Assembly (NCBI GenBank): GCA_016190145.1
Contig: JACPRD010000078.1
Location: 1-52,475 of the forward strand
Length of the DNA stretch: 52,475 bases
Source: Planctomycetota bacterium
GTDB taxonomy: Bacteria > Planctomycetota > MHYJ01 > WSZJ01
Direction: 5' to 3'
Shown here: piece after piece, positions 26,270 through 34,964 of the stretch
Position numbering within the stretch: the first letter of the stretch is position 1
How the letters are laid out: each line of letters starts with the position of its first letter
The notes under the pieces: generated by a model
Seen by the model: the letters and a program-made list of their open reading frames with translations, nothing else
What the model was told of the DNA's origin: nothing
The model's database searches: none
Translations under genes and position numbers: made by a program

Positions 26270-27166
26270 ATGAAGAACACGAAACACGATCCCGAGAAGA
26301 TCCGCGAAACCGTCCGCGCCGGCTACGGGAAGATCGCCCGCGCCGAAACCGAAAGCTGCTGCGCACCCTCGTCCGGCGGCGGCTGCTGCGGGCCCGCCGC
26401 GCTCACCGCGGATCAGGTGGCCGCGGCCATCGGCTACGGAGAGGCCGAGCTGGCCGGCCTGCCTCCGGGCGCCAACCTCGGACTCTCCTGCGGCAACCCC
26501 ACCGCGATCGCCTCGCTCCGCCCCGGCGAAACCGTCCTCGATCTCGGCTCCGGCGGCGGCTTCGACTGCTTCGTCGCGGGCCCGAAGGTCGGCCCGGCCG
26601 GCCGCGTGATCGGCGTCGACATGACCCCCGACATGCTCGCGCGCGCGCGGCGCAACCTCGCCGCCTACAGGACGCGCAGCGGCCTCGACAACGTGGAATT
26701 CCGCCTTGGCGAAATCGAAAACCTGCCCGTCGCCGACGCGAGCGTCGACGTCGTCATCTCCAACTGCGTCCTCAACCTCTCACCCGACAAGCCCCGCGTC
26801 TGGCGCGAAATCGCCCGCGTCCTCATGCCCGGCGGCCGCGTCGCCGTCTCCGACCTCGCCCTCTTCAAACCCCTCCCCGAATCGGTCCGCACCGACGTCG
26901 AAGCCCTCATCGGCTGCATCGCGGGCGCCGCGCTCGTGGAGGAGACGCGGGCGCAGATGCGGGAAGCGGGTCTCGCGGACATCGTCCTGACCCCGAAGCC
27001 CGGCTACATCGAAGCGATGACGGACGCGGAGGATCCCCAGGTGAAGCGGATTCTGGCGACGCTTCCGCGCGGGGCGAAGGCGGGGGACTACGTCACGAGC
27101 CTCGACATCGCGGCGAGAAGGGCGGGGGCGTCCGGAGCCAGACGGGAGGCCCGTGCCAGTCGTTGA
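26270..27166 (+). CDS. arsM: Arsenite S-adenosylmethionine methyltransferase ArsM
   Basis: ArsM methylates As(III) to mono- to trimethyl arsenicals, which can volatilise. The 298-residue protein has the SAM motif [12 protein letters not shown] (89-100), [13 protein letters not shown] and the three catalytic cysteines expected in this family: C74 in LSCGNP, C166 in ISNCVLNL and C216 in LIGCIAG. An extra Cys cluster (C30, C31, C39, C40) stands near the N-terminus, where some ArsM carry a metal-binding motif. The start at 26270 has an AGGAA box; an ATG at 26252 overlapping the arsR stop is an alternative. The C-terminus is basic and not conserved. Confidence 0.93.
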   Translation: MKNTKHDPEKIRETVRAGYGKIARAETESCCAPSSGGGCCGPAALTADQVAAAIGYGEAELAGLPPGANLGLSCGNPTAIASLRPGETVLDLGSGGGFDCFVAGPKVGPAGRVIGVDMTPDMLARARRNLAAYRTRSGLDNVEFRLGEIENLPVADASVDVVISNCVLNLSPDKPRVWREIARVLMPGGRVAVSDLALFKPLPESVRTDVEALIGCIAGAALVEETRAQMREAGLADIVLTPKPGYIEAMTDAEDPQVKRILATLPRGAKAGDYVTSLDIAARRAGASGARREARASR

Positions 27167-27188
27167 ATTTCCGGGGAGGAAAGAAGAG

Positions 27189-28031
27189 ATGAGGATCACC
27201 GTCATTTGGATCCTGCTCGCGGCTTCCGCCCTGGCGCAGGAACTGGAGAGACCGCGCCAGCGGATCGCGCTGCAGGTCGCCCTCGTGGAAGGAGTGGGAA
27301 GCGTGGATTCGCTGGTGTCGGATCTGTGCGCTGATCCGGCGCGGTCGAGTCCAGCGCTCGGCATGCCGATCGAGTGGGCTGGGTTGCGGGCGGAAAGCGA
27401 AGATTGCGGGATTCGCATGCCGCCGCTGCCTGCGGTTCGGCGGCTTTCCGCGGGAAGCCCGAGCGCTTTCTACTTCGCAACGGAGCATCTGCGGCGCGAG
27501 GGCCGATGGACGATCGAGGTCTGCCCGCAGGTGATCGTGGAGGAAGATCGGGAAGGAACCTGGTTCATGCGTGACGGCATCGTTCGCACGCGAAGGGAGC
27601 CATGGGAGGGATCCTGGTGTGACGAATCGCTGATTCTCCGCGTCTTCCCCGCGGTTTCGGCCGGGCGTGACTTGCAAGTTTCCGTCCACGTCGCGACGCC
27701 GCGCTTCGAAAGGCCCACGGTGGACTCCACAGTGCCGCCCCCCGTTCACTGGACTCGGCACGAAGTCACGGCGTCGCTGGCGGACCAGGGGGTCCTGGTG
27801 ATCGGACCGCTCTCCGTTCCGGACAGCTCGAGTGAGGGCCCGCGTCGGCCCGATCTCTACGTGGTCCTATCCGCCAGCCTGCGACGGGAGCCTCCATTCG
27901 AGGCCTGCGAGCATGGCCCGGCATGCCGGGACTCTCAGGGTGGATCGATCGGGCCGTCTCCTTGCCAGGCGGCTCCCGCCGACCTATTCGAGTTCCTGCC
28001 ATTGCCGGGACGGGCTCCACGGCGTCGATGA
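27189..28031 (+). CDS. Secreted protein with secretin-like beta segment
   Basis: The 280-residue product has a signal peptide (about 1-17, ITVIWILLAASALAQ). A region at about 150-215 reads like the membrane-spanning beta domain of a secretin: ILRVFPAVSAGRDLQVSVHV, then RFERPTVDSTVPPPVHW and VTASLADQGVLVIGPL. The GspD encoded at 31138-33213 has the parallel stretch SQFQARPTADSTVPPP followed by KVTLPNTYTVIVGGL, so the likeness is internal to this genome. The N-terminal part is not recognised. It begins 22 bases after arsM behind a GGGGAGGA box, so it may be read from the arsenic promoter. Its function is unknown. Confidence 0.6.
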   Translation: MRITVIWILLAASALAQELERPRQRIALQVALVEGVGSVDSLVSDLCADPARSSPALGMPIEWAGLRAESEDCGIRMPPLPAVRRLSAGSPSAFYFATEHLRREGRWTIEVCPQVIVEEDREGTWFMRDGIVRTRREPWEGSWCDESLILRVFPAVSAGRDLQVSVHVATPRFERPTVDSTVPPPVHWTRHEVTASLADQGVLVIGPLSVPDSSSEGPRRPDLYVVLSASLRREPPFEACEHGPACRDSQGGSIGPSPCQAAPADLFEFLPLPGRAPRRR

Positions 28032-28327
28032 CGAAGTACAATGCGCCTGTGCCGATCACCGAACACTACAGGACCGAGTCCGCCGACACTTCGCCCGAGT
28101 CCGAGCAGGTGATGATCGACCTTGCGCGCCGGCGCACGCCGGGGGAGAAGGCGTCGAGGATCTGGGGGATGATGGAGTTCGTGCACGATCTCGCATTCGC
28201 GGGGCTGCGCCGCCGGCGTCCCGAGCTGACGGACGACCAGATCCGGCTTCGGCTGACGGCGCGCCGGCTGGGCCGTGAGCTGACGATGGCGGCGTGCGAT
28301 TGGGATCCGGACTCGGATGAACGCTGA
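28028..28327 (+). CDS. Small helical protein paired with nucleotidyltransferase
   Basis: The 99-residue product is charged and mainly helical (SPESEQVMIDLARRRTPGEK, WGMMEFVHDLAFAGLRRRRP, LTDDQIRLRLTARRLGREL). Proteins of this pattern recur directly upstream of AbiEii-like nucleotidyltransferase genes in many GC-rich bacteria, which suggests a cognate antitoxin or partner; this is recollection of a recurring pair, not a named family. Its ATG overlaps the previous stop (ATGA), and its 3' end overlaps the next gene by 11 bases. Confidence 0.6.
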   Translation: MTKYNAPVPITEHYRTESADTSPESEQVMIDLARRRTPGEKASRIWGMMEFVHDLAFAGLRRRRPELTDDQIRLRLTARRLGRELTMAACDWDPDSDER

Positions 28328-28907
28328 CCGGCGATTCCATCCCGCGGAGGTATTCCGCCGCGTCATCGAGATCCTCGAATCTCTGGGCGTCCGGTATGCG
28401 GTCGGCGGTTCCATCGCGAGTTCCGTGCGCGGGATCGAGCGCTCGACGCAGGACATGGACGTGCTGGTGGAGCTGCCGGAGGACACGGTGGGGCCGCTGG
28501 TCGCGGCGTTTTCGAAGGAGTTCTACATTGCGGAGCCTGCGGTCCGCCGGGCGGTGGCGGGTCACCTGGCCTTCAACGTGGTTCACCTGCAGCAGGGCCT
28601 GAAGGCCGACCTGTTCGTCGCCGGGGGCAACCCGCTGGACGAGGCGCAGCTTTCGCATGCGACGCGCGAAGTGATCGACCCCGAAACGGGGGCCACCGCG
28701 TTCGTGACCAGTTCGGAGGTCATCGTGCTGGTGAAGCTCGACTGGTACCGGCGGGGCGGCGGGGTCGGCGACCGGCAGTGGGAGGACGTGAAGAACGTGC
28801 TGAAGACGGATCCCGGGGTCAGGCTCGAGTATCTGCGCGAGAAAGCGGGGCCGGTCGGCCTCGTCGAGCTGCTGGGGCGCGCGCTGAAGGAATCCGGCCT
28901 GGCCTAG
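28317..28907 (+). CDS. Nucleotidyltransferase-fold protein (AbiEii/MNT-like)
   Basis: The 196-residue protein has the Pol-beta-type nucleotidyltransferase start: VRYAVGGSIASSVRG (about 25-39), followed by RSTQDMDVLVEL with the paired acidic residues D47 and D49 that bind metal. A third acidic position may be in LKADLFVAGG. A helical C-terminus (EVIVLVKLDWYRRGG, WEDVKNVLKTD) completes a size typical of AbiEii-like enzymes. Such proteins nucleotidylate tRNA or other targets, often as toxins. The substrate is unknown. It is overlapped by its small upstream partner. Confidence 0.78.
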   Translation: MNADRRFHPAEVFRRVIEILESLGVRYAVGGSIASSVRGIERSTQDMDVLVELPEDTVGPLVAAFSKEFYIAEPAVRRAVAGHLAFNVVHLQQGLKADLFVAGGNPLDEAQLSHATREVIDPETGATAFVTSSEVIVLVKLDWYRRGGGVGDRQWEDVKNVLKTDPGVRLEYLREKAGPVGLVELLGRALKESGLA

Positions 28908-29087
28908 CCCCGGGGTGCGACGCGCGCAACTCCTTTGCCAAACATCGCTTGTGGCGTGGTAACTTGCCGGTCCTGAGGAATCGGGGCCACCCCCGCAGGA
29001 ACCGCGCGGCCAAGCCCCTTCTCCTCCCAACTTCCCCCCTCCCCGCTCGTTAAACCTCCCGTTCCAACCGAGAGGATTTCCCCACCC

Positions 29088-29690
29088 GTGTCCCCCGAAG
29101 AACGCGACCTGCTGCGCCGGTGCGAGAACGGCGACGACCGCGCCTACCGCGAACTCGTCGAACGCTTCGAACGCCCGCTCATCCAGTTCATCACGCGCTA
29201 CGTCGACGACGGCGCCCTCGCGGAGGACATCTTCCAGGATACGTTCGTGCGGGTGCTCAAGAACCTCAAGGACTACCGCCCGGACGGGGCGTTCTCGACG
29301 TGGCTCTACACGATCGCCCGCAACCTCTGCCTCGACCACCTCAAGCACGTCCGGCGCGTGAAGATGACGTCGATGGACGCTCCGGTCGGGGAAGAAGGCG
29401 GCAAGGTGCTCTACCTGCAGGACGTGCTCAAGGACGGGGGCGCGCCGCCGTCGGAACGGGCGGAGCTGAACGAGGAAGAGGCGCGGGTGCGGGAGGCGCT
29501 GTGCCGGCTGCCGGCGGTGAAGAAGGAGGCGCTGGTGCTGCGCGTGTACCACAACCTGAGCTACAAGGAGATCGCGGACATCACGGACTGTCCGGTCGGG
29601 ACGGCGAAATACCGCGTGCACGAAGCGTTGGAAGCGCTGGGGGCGCTGATGAAGGCGGGGCAGGGAGGAGAAGAGGAGACCGGGTCGTGA
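29088..29690 (+). CDS. ECF RNA polymerase sigma factor
   Basis: The 200-residue protein has region 2 (YRELVERFERPLIQFITRYV, AEDIFQDTFVRVLKNLKDY, FSTWLYTIARNLCLDHLK) and region 4 (LPAVKKEALVLRVYHNLSY, KEIADITDCPVGTAKYRV). It starts with GTG and ends in a GTGA overlap with a membrane anti-sigma gene, followed directly by secretion genes. It therefore probably controls the type II secretion operon or its cargo in response to an envelope signal. The 180-base upstream gap shows no clear promoter. Confidence 0.93.
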   Translation: MSPEERDLLRRCENGDDRAYRELVERFERPLIQFITRYVDDGALAEDIFQDTFVRVLKNLKDYRPDGAFSTWLYTIARNLCLDHLKHVRRVKMTSMDAPVGEEGGKVLYLQDVLKDGGAPPSERAELNEEEARVREALCRLPAVKKEALVLRVYHNLSYKEIADITDCPVGTAKYRVHEALEALGALMKAGQGGEEETGS

Positions 29691-30385
29691 GCTGCGCTGA
29701 AATCAAAAAGAACCTGCCGGCGCTCGTACTGGGGGACCTCGAGGGTCCCGATCTGGACCGGGCGGTGGCGCATCTGAAGGACTGCGAGGCGTGCCGCGCG
29801 GAGCGGGCGCATCTCGAGGCGGCGCTGGCTGCGGCGAAGCGGCTTCCGGCGCCGGAGCCGCGGGCGACGCGGCGGGACCGGGCGGTGGCGGCGATGGTGG
29901 CGGCGGCGGAGGAGCGGCCGGCGAAGGCCGGGCGGCGGCCGTGGGGCTGGGCGGCCTCGGCCGCGGCGGTGCTGCTGGCGGTGCTGGCGACGTGGGGGGT
30001 GTCGACGGGGCGGCTCGGGCGGACGCGGGAGTCGTACGCGCTCCCGGCCGAGGACGAGAAGGGCGAGGCGCTGCTGATGCGGGCCGGCGGGTCGACCTGG
30101 GAACCCCTGGCGCCGAAGACGCGGGTGGAGATCGGCGATCGGGTGCTCACGAACGGCGGGCGCGTCTGGCTGCGCTCGACGGCGAACGACCTGGTCGTGA
30201 TGGCGGACGGGACGCAGGTGATGGTGAACCGCGCGGACGCGGAGCATCCGAGCGTCATGCTGATCTACGGCGAACTGTGGGCCGAGGTCACGCCGCGCGA
30301 CCGCGGGAACCTGAGGTTCGAGTCTCCCGAAGGCGAGGGGTTCGTCGAGGTCATCGGGACGAAGCTCCATCTGGAGTACCGCTGA
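29687..30385 (+). CDS. Membrane anti-sigma factor with zinc finger and partial FecR domain
   Basis: The 232-residue product starts with a zinc-finger anti-sigma domain (H-x3-C-x2-C in HLKDCEACRAE, about residues 26-36), then a membrane helix (about 90-108, GWAASAAAVLLAVLATWGV) and an external FecR-like domain: TRVEIGDRVLTNGGRVWL, LVVMADGTQVMVN, VMLIYGELWAEV, then FVEVIGTKLHLEYR as the last residues. FecR domains normally continue after this GT-x-F/L strand with a VxVxEGxVxV hairpin, which is absent here. A matching segment occurs in the next gene (see findings). The GTG overlaps the sigma stop, and its TGA overlaps the next ATG. Confidence 0.85.
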   Translation: MSCAEIKKNLPALVLGDLEGPDLDRAVAHLKDCEACRAERAHLEAALAAAKRLPAPEPRATRRDRAVAAMVAAAEERPAKAGRRPWGWAASAAAVLLAVLATWGVSTGRLGRTRESYALPAEDEKGEALLMRAGGSTWEPLAPKTRVEIGDRVLTNGGRVWLRSTANDLVVMADGTQVMVNRADAEHPSVMLIYGELWAEVTPRDRGNLRFESPEGEGFVEVIGTKLHLEYR

Positions 30386-31137
30386 TGAACACGTTCCGGA
30401 ATTTCGCGTTCGTCCTGGCGCTCCTCGGCGGCGTTCTCGTCGCGGACGAGAACCCCGTTTCGAAGCGGATCGACCTGCGCGACGCGCCGCTGGCCGACGC
30501 GATCCGCGAGGTGGAGGCGGCGACCGGGAAGAAGATCGACGCGCCCGCGCCGCTGACCGAGGGCAAGAAGGTCACGTTCGTGGCCCGCGGTACCCCCCGC
30601 GAGCTGATCGCCGCGTTCGGTGCGACGCTCGAGGGATCGCAGCAGCTCACGCTCATCGGCCAGGGAGACGGCTTCCGCGTCCACCGGTTCATTCCGCCGA
30701 AGCCCGTCGCGCCGCGGCTCGCGCCGCGCGGGCGCCGCCTCACCGTCACCGTCGTCGAAGGCACCGTGGCGCTCGTCGGCGACCGCGGCCGCGTCACCGT
30801 GCAGGCCGGCGAGAAATCCTCCGTCGCCGCGGGAGCCCTTCCCGCCGAACCCCGCCCCTGCGACACCTCCGCCGTCGCCGCGTGGCGCTTCAAGGAGACC
30901 TCCCTGTCCGGCGGCTTCGAGGCGCGCATTCCGCTGTCCGCGGTGAAGCTCAGGATCGTGGGCTGGACGGAGGACGGGCGGGCGATCGTCGAGTACGAGG
31001 TGGAGGGGACCCGCCAGCAGAGCGGGCCCATGGAGATGAACCTGGCCGGCATCGACCGGAACAAGGCGGTCGTCGAAGGCGACGAGCTCGTCCTGCCGCT
31101 CAACATCCGCATCAAGCTCGACAAAGGGGAGAAATAG
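30385..31137 (+). CDS. Secreted protein with secretin N0-like and FecR C-half-like domains
   Basis: The 250-residue product has a signal peptide (about 1-20, FAFVLALLGGVLVA) and then an N0/STN-like domain: KRIDLRDAPLADAIREVEAA, then KKVTFVARGTPRELIAAF and a strand TLIGQGDGFRVHRF. Residues about 118-155 read RRLTVTVVEGTVALVGD then GRVTVQAGEKSSVAAG, which match the end of a FecR domain. The C-terminal 90 residues are beta-rich and unassigned. It lies between the anti-sigma gene (ATG overlapping TGA) and gspD (next base). It may link the sensor to the secretin or assist secretin assembly. Confidence 0.7.
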   Translation: MNTFRNFAFVLALLGGVLVADENPVSKRIDLRDAPLADAIREVEAATGKKIDAPAPLTEGKKVTFVARGTPRELIAAFGATLEGSQQLTLIGQGDGFRVHRFIPPKPVAPRLAPRGRRLTVTVVEGTVALVGDRGRVTVQAGEKSSVAAGALPAEPRPCDTSAVAAWRFKETSLSGGFEARIPLSAVKLRIVGWTEDGRAIVEYEVEGTRQQSGPMEMNLAGIDRNKAVVEGDELVLPLNIRIKLDKGEK

Positions 31138-33213
31138 ATGATCCGCCGCACCGCGATCGCCCTGACGTTCGCCGGCCTCGCCGCGTCCGCCTTCGCGCAG
31201 GGCACGGAACCGCCGAAGGAGAACATGGTCGAGGTCGACTGGAACGGCGTCACGATCGAGAACCTGATCGTGATGGTCGCGAACATGACCGGAAAGGTGT
31301 TCATCTACGACCGCGAGGCGCTCAAGGCGAAGCCGCCGGTGACGCTGTCGCGCTCGATGCAGGTGCCGGAGGCCGGGGTTTACGTGCTGTTCGAGTCGGT
31401 GATGCAGGCGAACCAGCTCGCGCTGGTGCCGAAGAACCTGGAGATCGAGAAGGGAAAGCCCGGGGTCGAGGTGATCCAGGTGATCAAGCGCGAGGAAGGC
31501 TCGAAGGCCGCGGTGCCGTTCAGCGGGCCCAACGACGTAGACAACCTGCTCGCGCGCGATCAGATGATCACCCAGGTCATCCCGCTCAAATACGCCAGCG
31601 CCCGCGACATCCTCGCGCCGGCCCAGGCGCTGCTCTCCGACCCGCGCAACGTGCTCGCGAGCGAAACGCTCAACTCGATCATCATCACGGACTATGCGCT
31701 GAACGTGAAGCGCATTCTCGGGATCATCACGATGATCGACCGGAAGCAGCCGGACGTGCTGCTCGAGGTGATCGCACTGCATTTCGCGAGCGCGACCGAG
31801 CTCGAACCGAAGCTGAACCAGCTCGTGCAGACCCTTCAGCGCGCGCAGCCGCCGCGTCCCGGCGTGCCGGTGCCGCAGCAGGAGCAGGTGTCGATCGGGT
31901 CGGACTTCCGGACGAACTCGCTCATCGTGCTGGCGCTTCCCGACCGCATGACGCAGATCAAGGACATGATTTCGAAGCTGGACATCCAGCCGGAGCGGTC
32001 GCCGACGAACCTGCACGTGTACCGGCTGAAGCACGCGCGGGCGGAAACGCTGGCGCAGGTGCTGCAGTCGATCTTCGGGGGCGGGACGAGCGGGACGGCG
32101 CAGCCGCGGGCGGGGGCGAACCAGCCGTCGCGGGGCGCGGAGGCGGCGATTCCGACGCAGGGCGTGCCGCCGAACCAGCAGGTGCAGGTATCGATCACGG
32201 CGGACCTCCAGAACAACGCGCTGCTCGTCGTGGCGACGCCGGACGTGTGGGAGCCGATGGAGGCGTTCATCGCGGAGCTGGACAAGCGGCGCCCGCAGGT
32301 GGTGATCGAGACGGCGATCATCGAGGTGACGGGCAACGACCTGTTCGACCTGGGCGTCGAGCTTGCCAACGCGGGAACGCCGACCGACGGGCGCACGCGC
32401 GGGTTCGGCGGGGCGAATTTCGGGCTCGGCACGCTCTCCGATACCGACGGCGACGGCCTCCCCGACGTCAAGATCCCGAATTCGGGGCTGCAGGGGCTCA
32501 CGGCCGGGATGTTCCGCGGCACGGGCAAGCTGCCGGTCCTGCTCCACGCCCTCCAGGAGAAACGCCACCTGAACGTCCTCTCGCTTCCCCAGGTCACCAC
32601 CAACGACAACGAGCCCGCGACGATCACGGTGAACGAGGTCGTGACGACGGCCACCACCACGACGACGACCGGCGTATCGACGACCGCCGCAGGCACGTCC
32701 GCTGAGGCCGGCATCAAGCTCAAGATCACGCCGCACATCTCGGCGGACATCTACCTGCAGCTCGAAGTCGACCTCGACGTGTCGCAGTTCCAGGCGCGCC
32801 CGACGGCCGACTCGACCGTCCCGCCGCCGAAAACACAGCGCAAGGTGATCACCAAGGTCACGCTGCCGAACACCTATACCGTCATCGTCGGCGGACTCGT
32901 CACCGACCAGCTCCGCGAAACCGTCACCGGAATCCCCATCCTCCGGGACATCCCCCTTCTCGGCGCCCTCTTCGAACGCAGCATCAAGGAAGGGACCAAG
33001 ACCACCCTCTACATCTTCATCACCCCGATCATCCTCTTCGATCCCGACTTCACGGACTTCAAGCGCCTCACCCTGCGCAAGCAGGAGTCCATCTTCCAGC
33101 TCTCCAAGCGCTGGGTCGGTGTCCACCAGCTCGGCGAGCACGAGCCCAACGCCGCCGACCTCTTCGACTTCATGAGCCCGTTCGCGCCGAAGAAGGAGGA
33201 GGAATCGAAATAG
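31138..33213 (+). CDS. gspD: Type II secretion system secretin GspD
   Basis: GspD forms the outer-membrane channel of type II secretion. The 691-residue protein has a signal peptide (about 1-20), an N0 domain (VEVDWNGVTIENLIVMVANM), N1-N3 modules (LKYASARDILAPAQALLSD, SETLNSIIITDYALNVKRIL; VYRLKHARAETLAQVLQSIF), an Ala/Gly/Gln-rich linker (about 310-345) and the secretin domain (about 380-635). The latter contains HLNVLSLPQVTTNDNEPATI and TLPNTYTVIVGGLVTDQLRE, ending ITPIILFDPD. GGGGAG precedes the ATG. A Thr run (VVTTATTTTTTGVSTT) sits within the secretin domain where gate loops occur. gspE follows after 4 bases. Confidence 0.96.
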   Translation: MIRRTAIALTFAGLAASAFAQGTEPPKENMVEVDWNGVTIENLIVMVANMTGKVFIYDREALKAKPPVTLSRSMQVPEAGVYVLFESVMQANQLALVPKNLEIEKGKPGVEVIQVIKREEGSKAAVPFSGPNDVDNLLARDQMITQVIPLKYASARDILAPAQALLSDPRNVLASETLNSIIITDYALNVKRILGIITMIDRKQPDVLLEVIALHFASATELEPKLNQLVQTLQRAQPPRPGVPVPQQEQVSIGSDFRTNSLIVLALPDRMTQIKDMISKLDIQPERSPTNLHVYRLKHARAETLAQVLQSIFGGGTSGTAQPRAGANQPSRGAEAAIPTQGVPPNQQVQVSITADLQNNALLVVATPDVWEPMEAFIAELDKRRPQVVIETAIIEVTGNDLFDLGVELANAGTPTDGRTRGFGGANFGLGTLSDTDGDGLPDVKIPNSGLQGLTAGMFRGTGKLPVLLHALQEKRHLNVLSLPQVTTNDNEPATITVNEVVTTATTTTTTGVSTTAAGTSAEAGIKLKITPHISADIYLQLEVDLDVSQFQARPTADSTVPPPKTQRKVITKVTLPNTYTVIVGGLVTDQLRETVTGIPILRDIPLLGALFERSIKEGTKTTLYIFITPIILFDPDFTDFKRLTLRKQESIFQLSKRWVGVHQLGEHEPNAADLFDFMSPFAPKKEEESK

Positions 33214-33217
33214 CCGC

Positions 33218-34924
33218 ATGATCCTCCTCGAACGCTTCCGCAAGGCCCTCACCGAAGACGGCGGCCTCACCGACCAGAAGGTCGACGAGGCCTTCGGTCT
33301 TTCGTCGGAGTCCCGCGAGCCGCTCGACCGCGTCCTTCTGACCCGCGGCTTCCTGAACGAAAAACAGATGCTCCGCGTCTTCTCCCGCGCGCTCGCCGTC
33401 CCGCTTCTCGACAAGCTCGCCGACGCCACCGTGCCGGAGTCGTTCGTGTCGAAGGTCCCCGTGCAGTTCGCGCGGAGCCACAACCTGGTCGCCGTGGGGG
33501 AGGAGAACGGCGTCTACCGCGTGGCGACCTGCAATCCCTTCGATTTCCACCCCCTGGACGATCTGGCGCTTCTCCTCGGCAAGTCCGTCGCGCTGGCGAT
33601 GGCGCCGAAATCCGAGATCACGAGCCTGATCAACAAGGCGTACCAGAAGAAGATGGACGTGGTGGACGAGATGCTGGAGGACCTCGAGGAAGGGGAGATG
33701 GCGGGGATTGCGAAGGAGCTCGAGGAAGGGCACGACCTGCTCGACATGGCGAACAAGGCGCCGATCATCAAGCTCGTGAACATGATGATGTTCCAGGCGC
33801 TCAAGATGCGCGCGAGCGACATCCACATCCAGCCGTACGAGGAGAAGCTCCAGGTCCGGTACAGGATCGACGGCATTCTGTACGACATGATGACGCCGCC
33901 GAAGAAGATTCAGGAAGCGATCATCAGCCGCATCAAGATCATGGGGAAGATGGACATCGCGGAGCGGCGGCTTCCGCAGGACGGGCGCGCGACGATCAAG
34001 GTGGGCGACAACGAGGTCGACGTGCGCATCAGCTCGGTGCCGACGTCGCACGGCGAGCGCATCGTGATGCGGCTTCTCGACAAGAGCGCGCGCCTGCTCG
34101 ACCTGAAGGAGATCGGGCTCGACCCGATGCAGCTGCCGCTCGTGGACCGGCTGATCCGCTGCTCGCACGGGGTGATGCTGGTCACGGGCCCCACGGGATC
34201 GGGGAAGTCGACCACGCTCTATTCGGCGCTGAAGTCGATCAATTCGCAGGCCAAGAACGTCATCACGATCGAGGACCCGGTCGAGTACCACCTCGACGGC
34301 ATCAGCCAGATCGAGGTCTCGACCAAGAAAGGGCTCACGTTCGCGACCGGCCTGCGTTCGATCGTGCGACAGGATCCGAACATCATCATGGTCGGAGAAA
34401 TCCGCGACGGCGAGACCGCCGACATCGCCATCCAGTCGTCCCTCACGGGGCACCTCGTGTTCTCGACCCTCCACACGAACGACGCCCCCGGCGCCATCAC
34501 CCGCCTTCTCGACCTCGGCGTCGAGCCTTACCTCGTCGCGTCCTCGCTCGTGGGGGTCGTGGCCCAGCGGCTCGTGCGGCTGATCTGCACGGGGTGCAAG
34601 GAACCGGAAATCGTGACGCCGGAGGCGCTGCGCTCGATCGGCCTGGTTCCGGAGCAGCTGCCCGCGATGACGCTGTACAAGGGGCGCGGCTGCGACCGCT
34701 GCCTCGGCACCGGCTATCACGACCGCACGGGCATCTACGAGGTCCTTCCGATCACCGACCCGATCCGCGAGCAGATCATCGGCAAGGTCGGAAGCACGTT
34801 CATCAAGCAGGACGCGGTGAAGCACGGCCTGCGGACGCTGCGCATGGACGGCGCGCTCAAGGTGCTGCAGGGGAGGACGACGATCGAGGAAGTCGTGCGC
34901 GTGACGCAGATGGATGTGGTTTAG
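33218..34924 (+). CDS. gspE: Type II secretion ATPase GspE
   Basis: This cytoplasmic hexameric ATPase powers pseudopilus assembly. The 568-residue protein has an N-terminal GspE/PilB N1 domain (FNEKQ-type segment LTRGFLNEKQMLRVFSRAL). Its catalytic core has Asp-box residues in MRASDIHIQPYEEKLQVRYR, Walker A GPTGSGKSTT (about 325-334), His-box FSTLHTNDAPGAITRL and Walker B IIMVGEIRDGET. The zinc module has two Cys pairs, CTGC (about 457) and CDRC (about 491), in the RGCDRCLGTGYHDRTGIYEV motif. It is complete and typical, and is transcribed with gspD and gspF. Confidence 0.96.
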   Translation: MILLERFRKALTEDGGLTDQKVDEAFGLSSESREPLDRVLLTRGFLNEKQMLRVFSRALAVPLLDKLADATVPESFVSKVPVQFARSHNLVAVGEENGVYRVATCNPFDFHPLDDLALLLGKSVALAMAPKSEITSLINKAYQKKMDVVDEMLEDLEEGEMAGIAKELEEGHDLLDMANKAPIIKLVNMMMFQALKMRASDIHIQPYEEKLQVRYRIDGILYDMMTPPKKIQEAIISRIKIMGKMDIAERRLPQDGRATIKVGDNEVDVRISSVPTSHGERIVMRLLDKSARLLDLKEIGLDPMQLPLVDRLIRCSHGVMLVTGPTGSGKSTTLYSALKSINSQAKNVITIEDPVEYHLDGISQIEVSTKKGLTFATGLRSIVRQDPNIIMVGEIRDGETADIAIQSSLTGHLVFSTLHTNDAPGAITRLLDLGVEPYLVASSLVGVVAQRLVRLICTGCKEPEIVTPEALRSIGLVPEQLPAMTLYKGRGCDRCLGTGYHDRTGIYEVLPITDPIREQIIGKVGSTFIKQDAVKHGLRTLRMDGALKVLQGRTTIEEVVRVTQMDVV

Positions 34925-34964
34925 GACAAGTTCAAAGAGAAAAAAGCAACTTCAAGACGATCAG

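Noticed and set aside
28908..29087. ECF-type autoregulated promoter before the sigma gene
   Set aside because: A GTAACTT stretch resembles an ECF -35 box, but no partner -10 element at suitable spacing could be fixed.
30265..33483. Long minus-strand open frame opposite gspD
   Set aside because: It mirrors GspD codons, shows no family motif and is an antisense artefact of codon bias.
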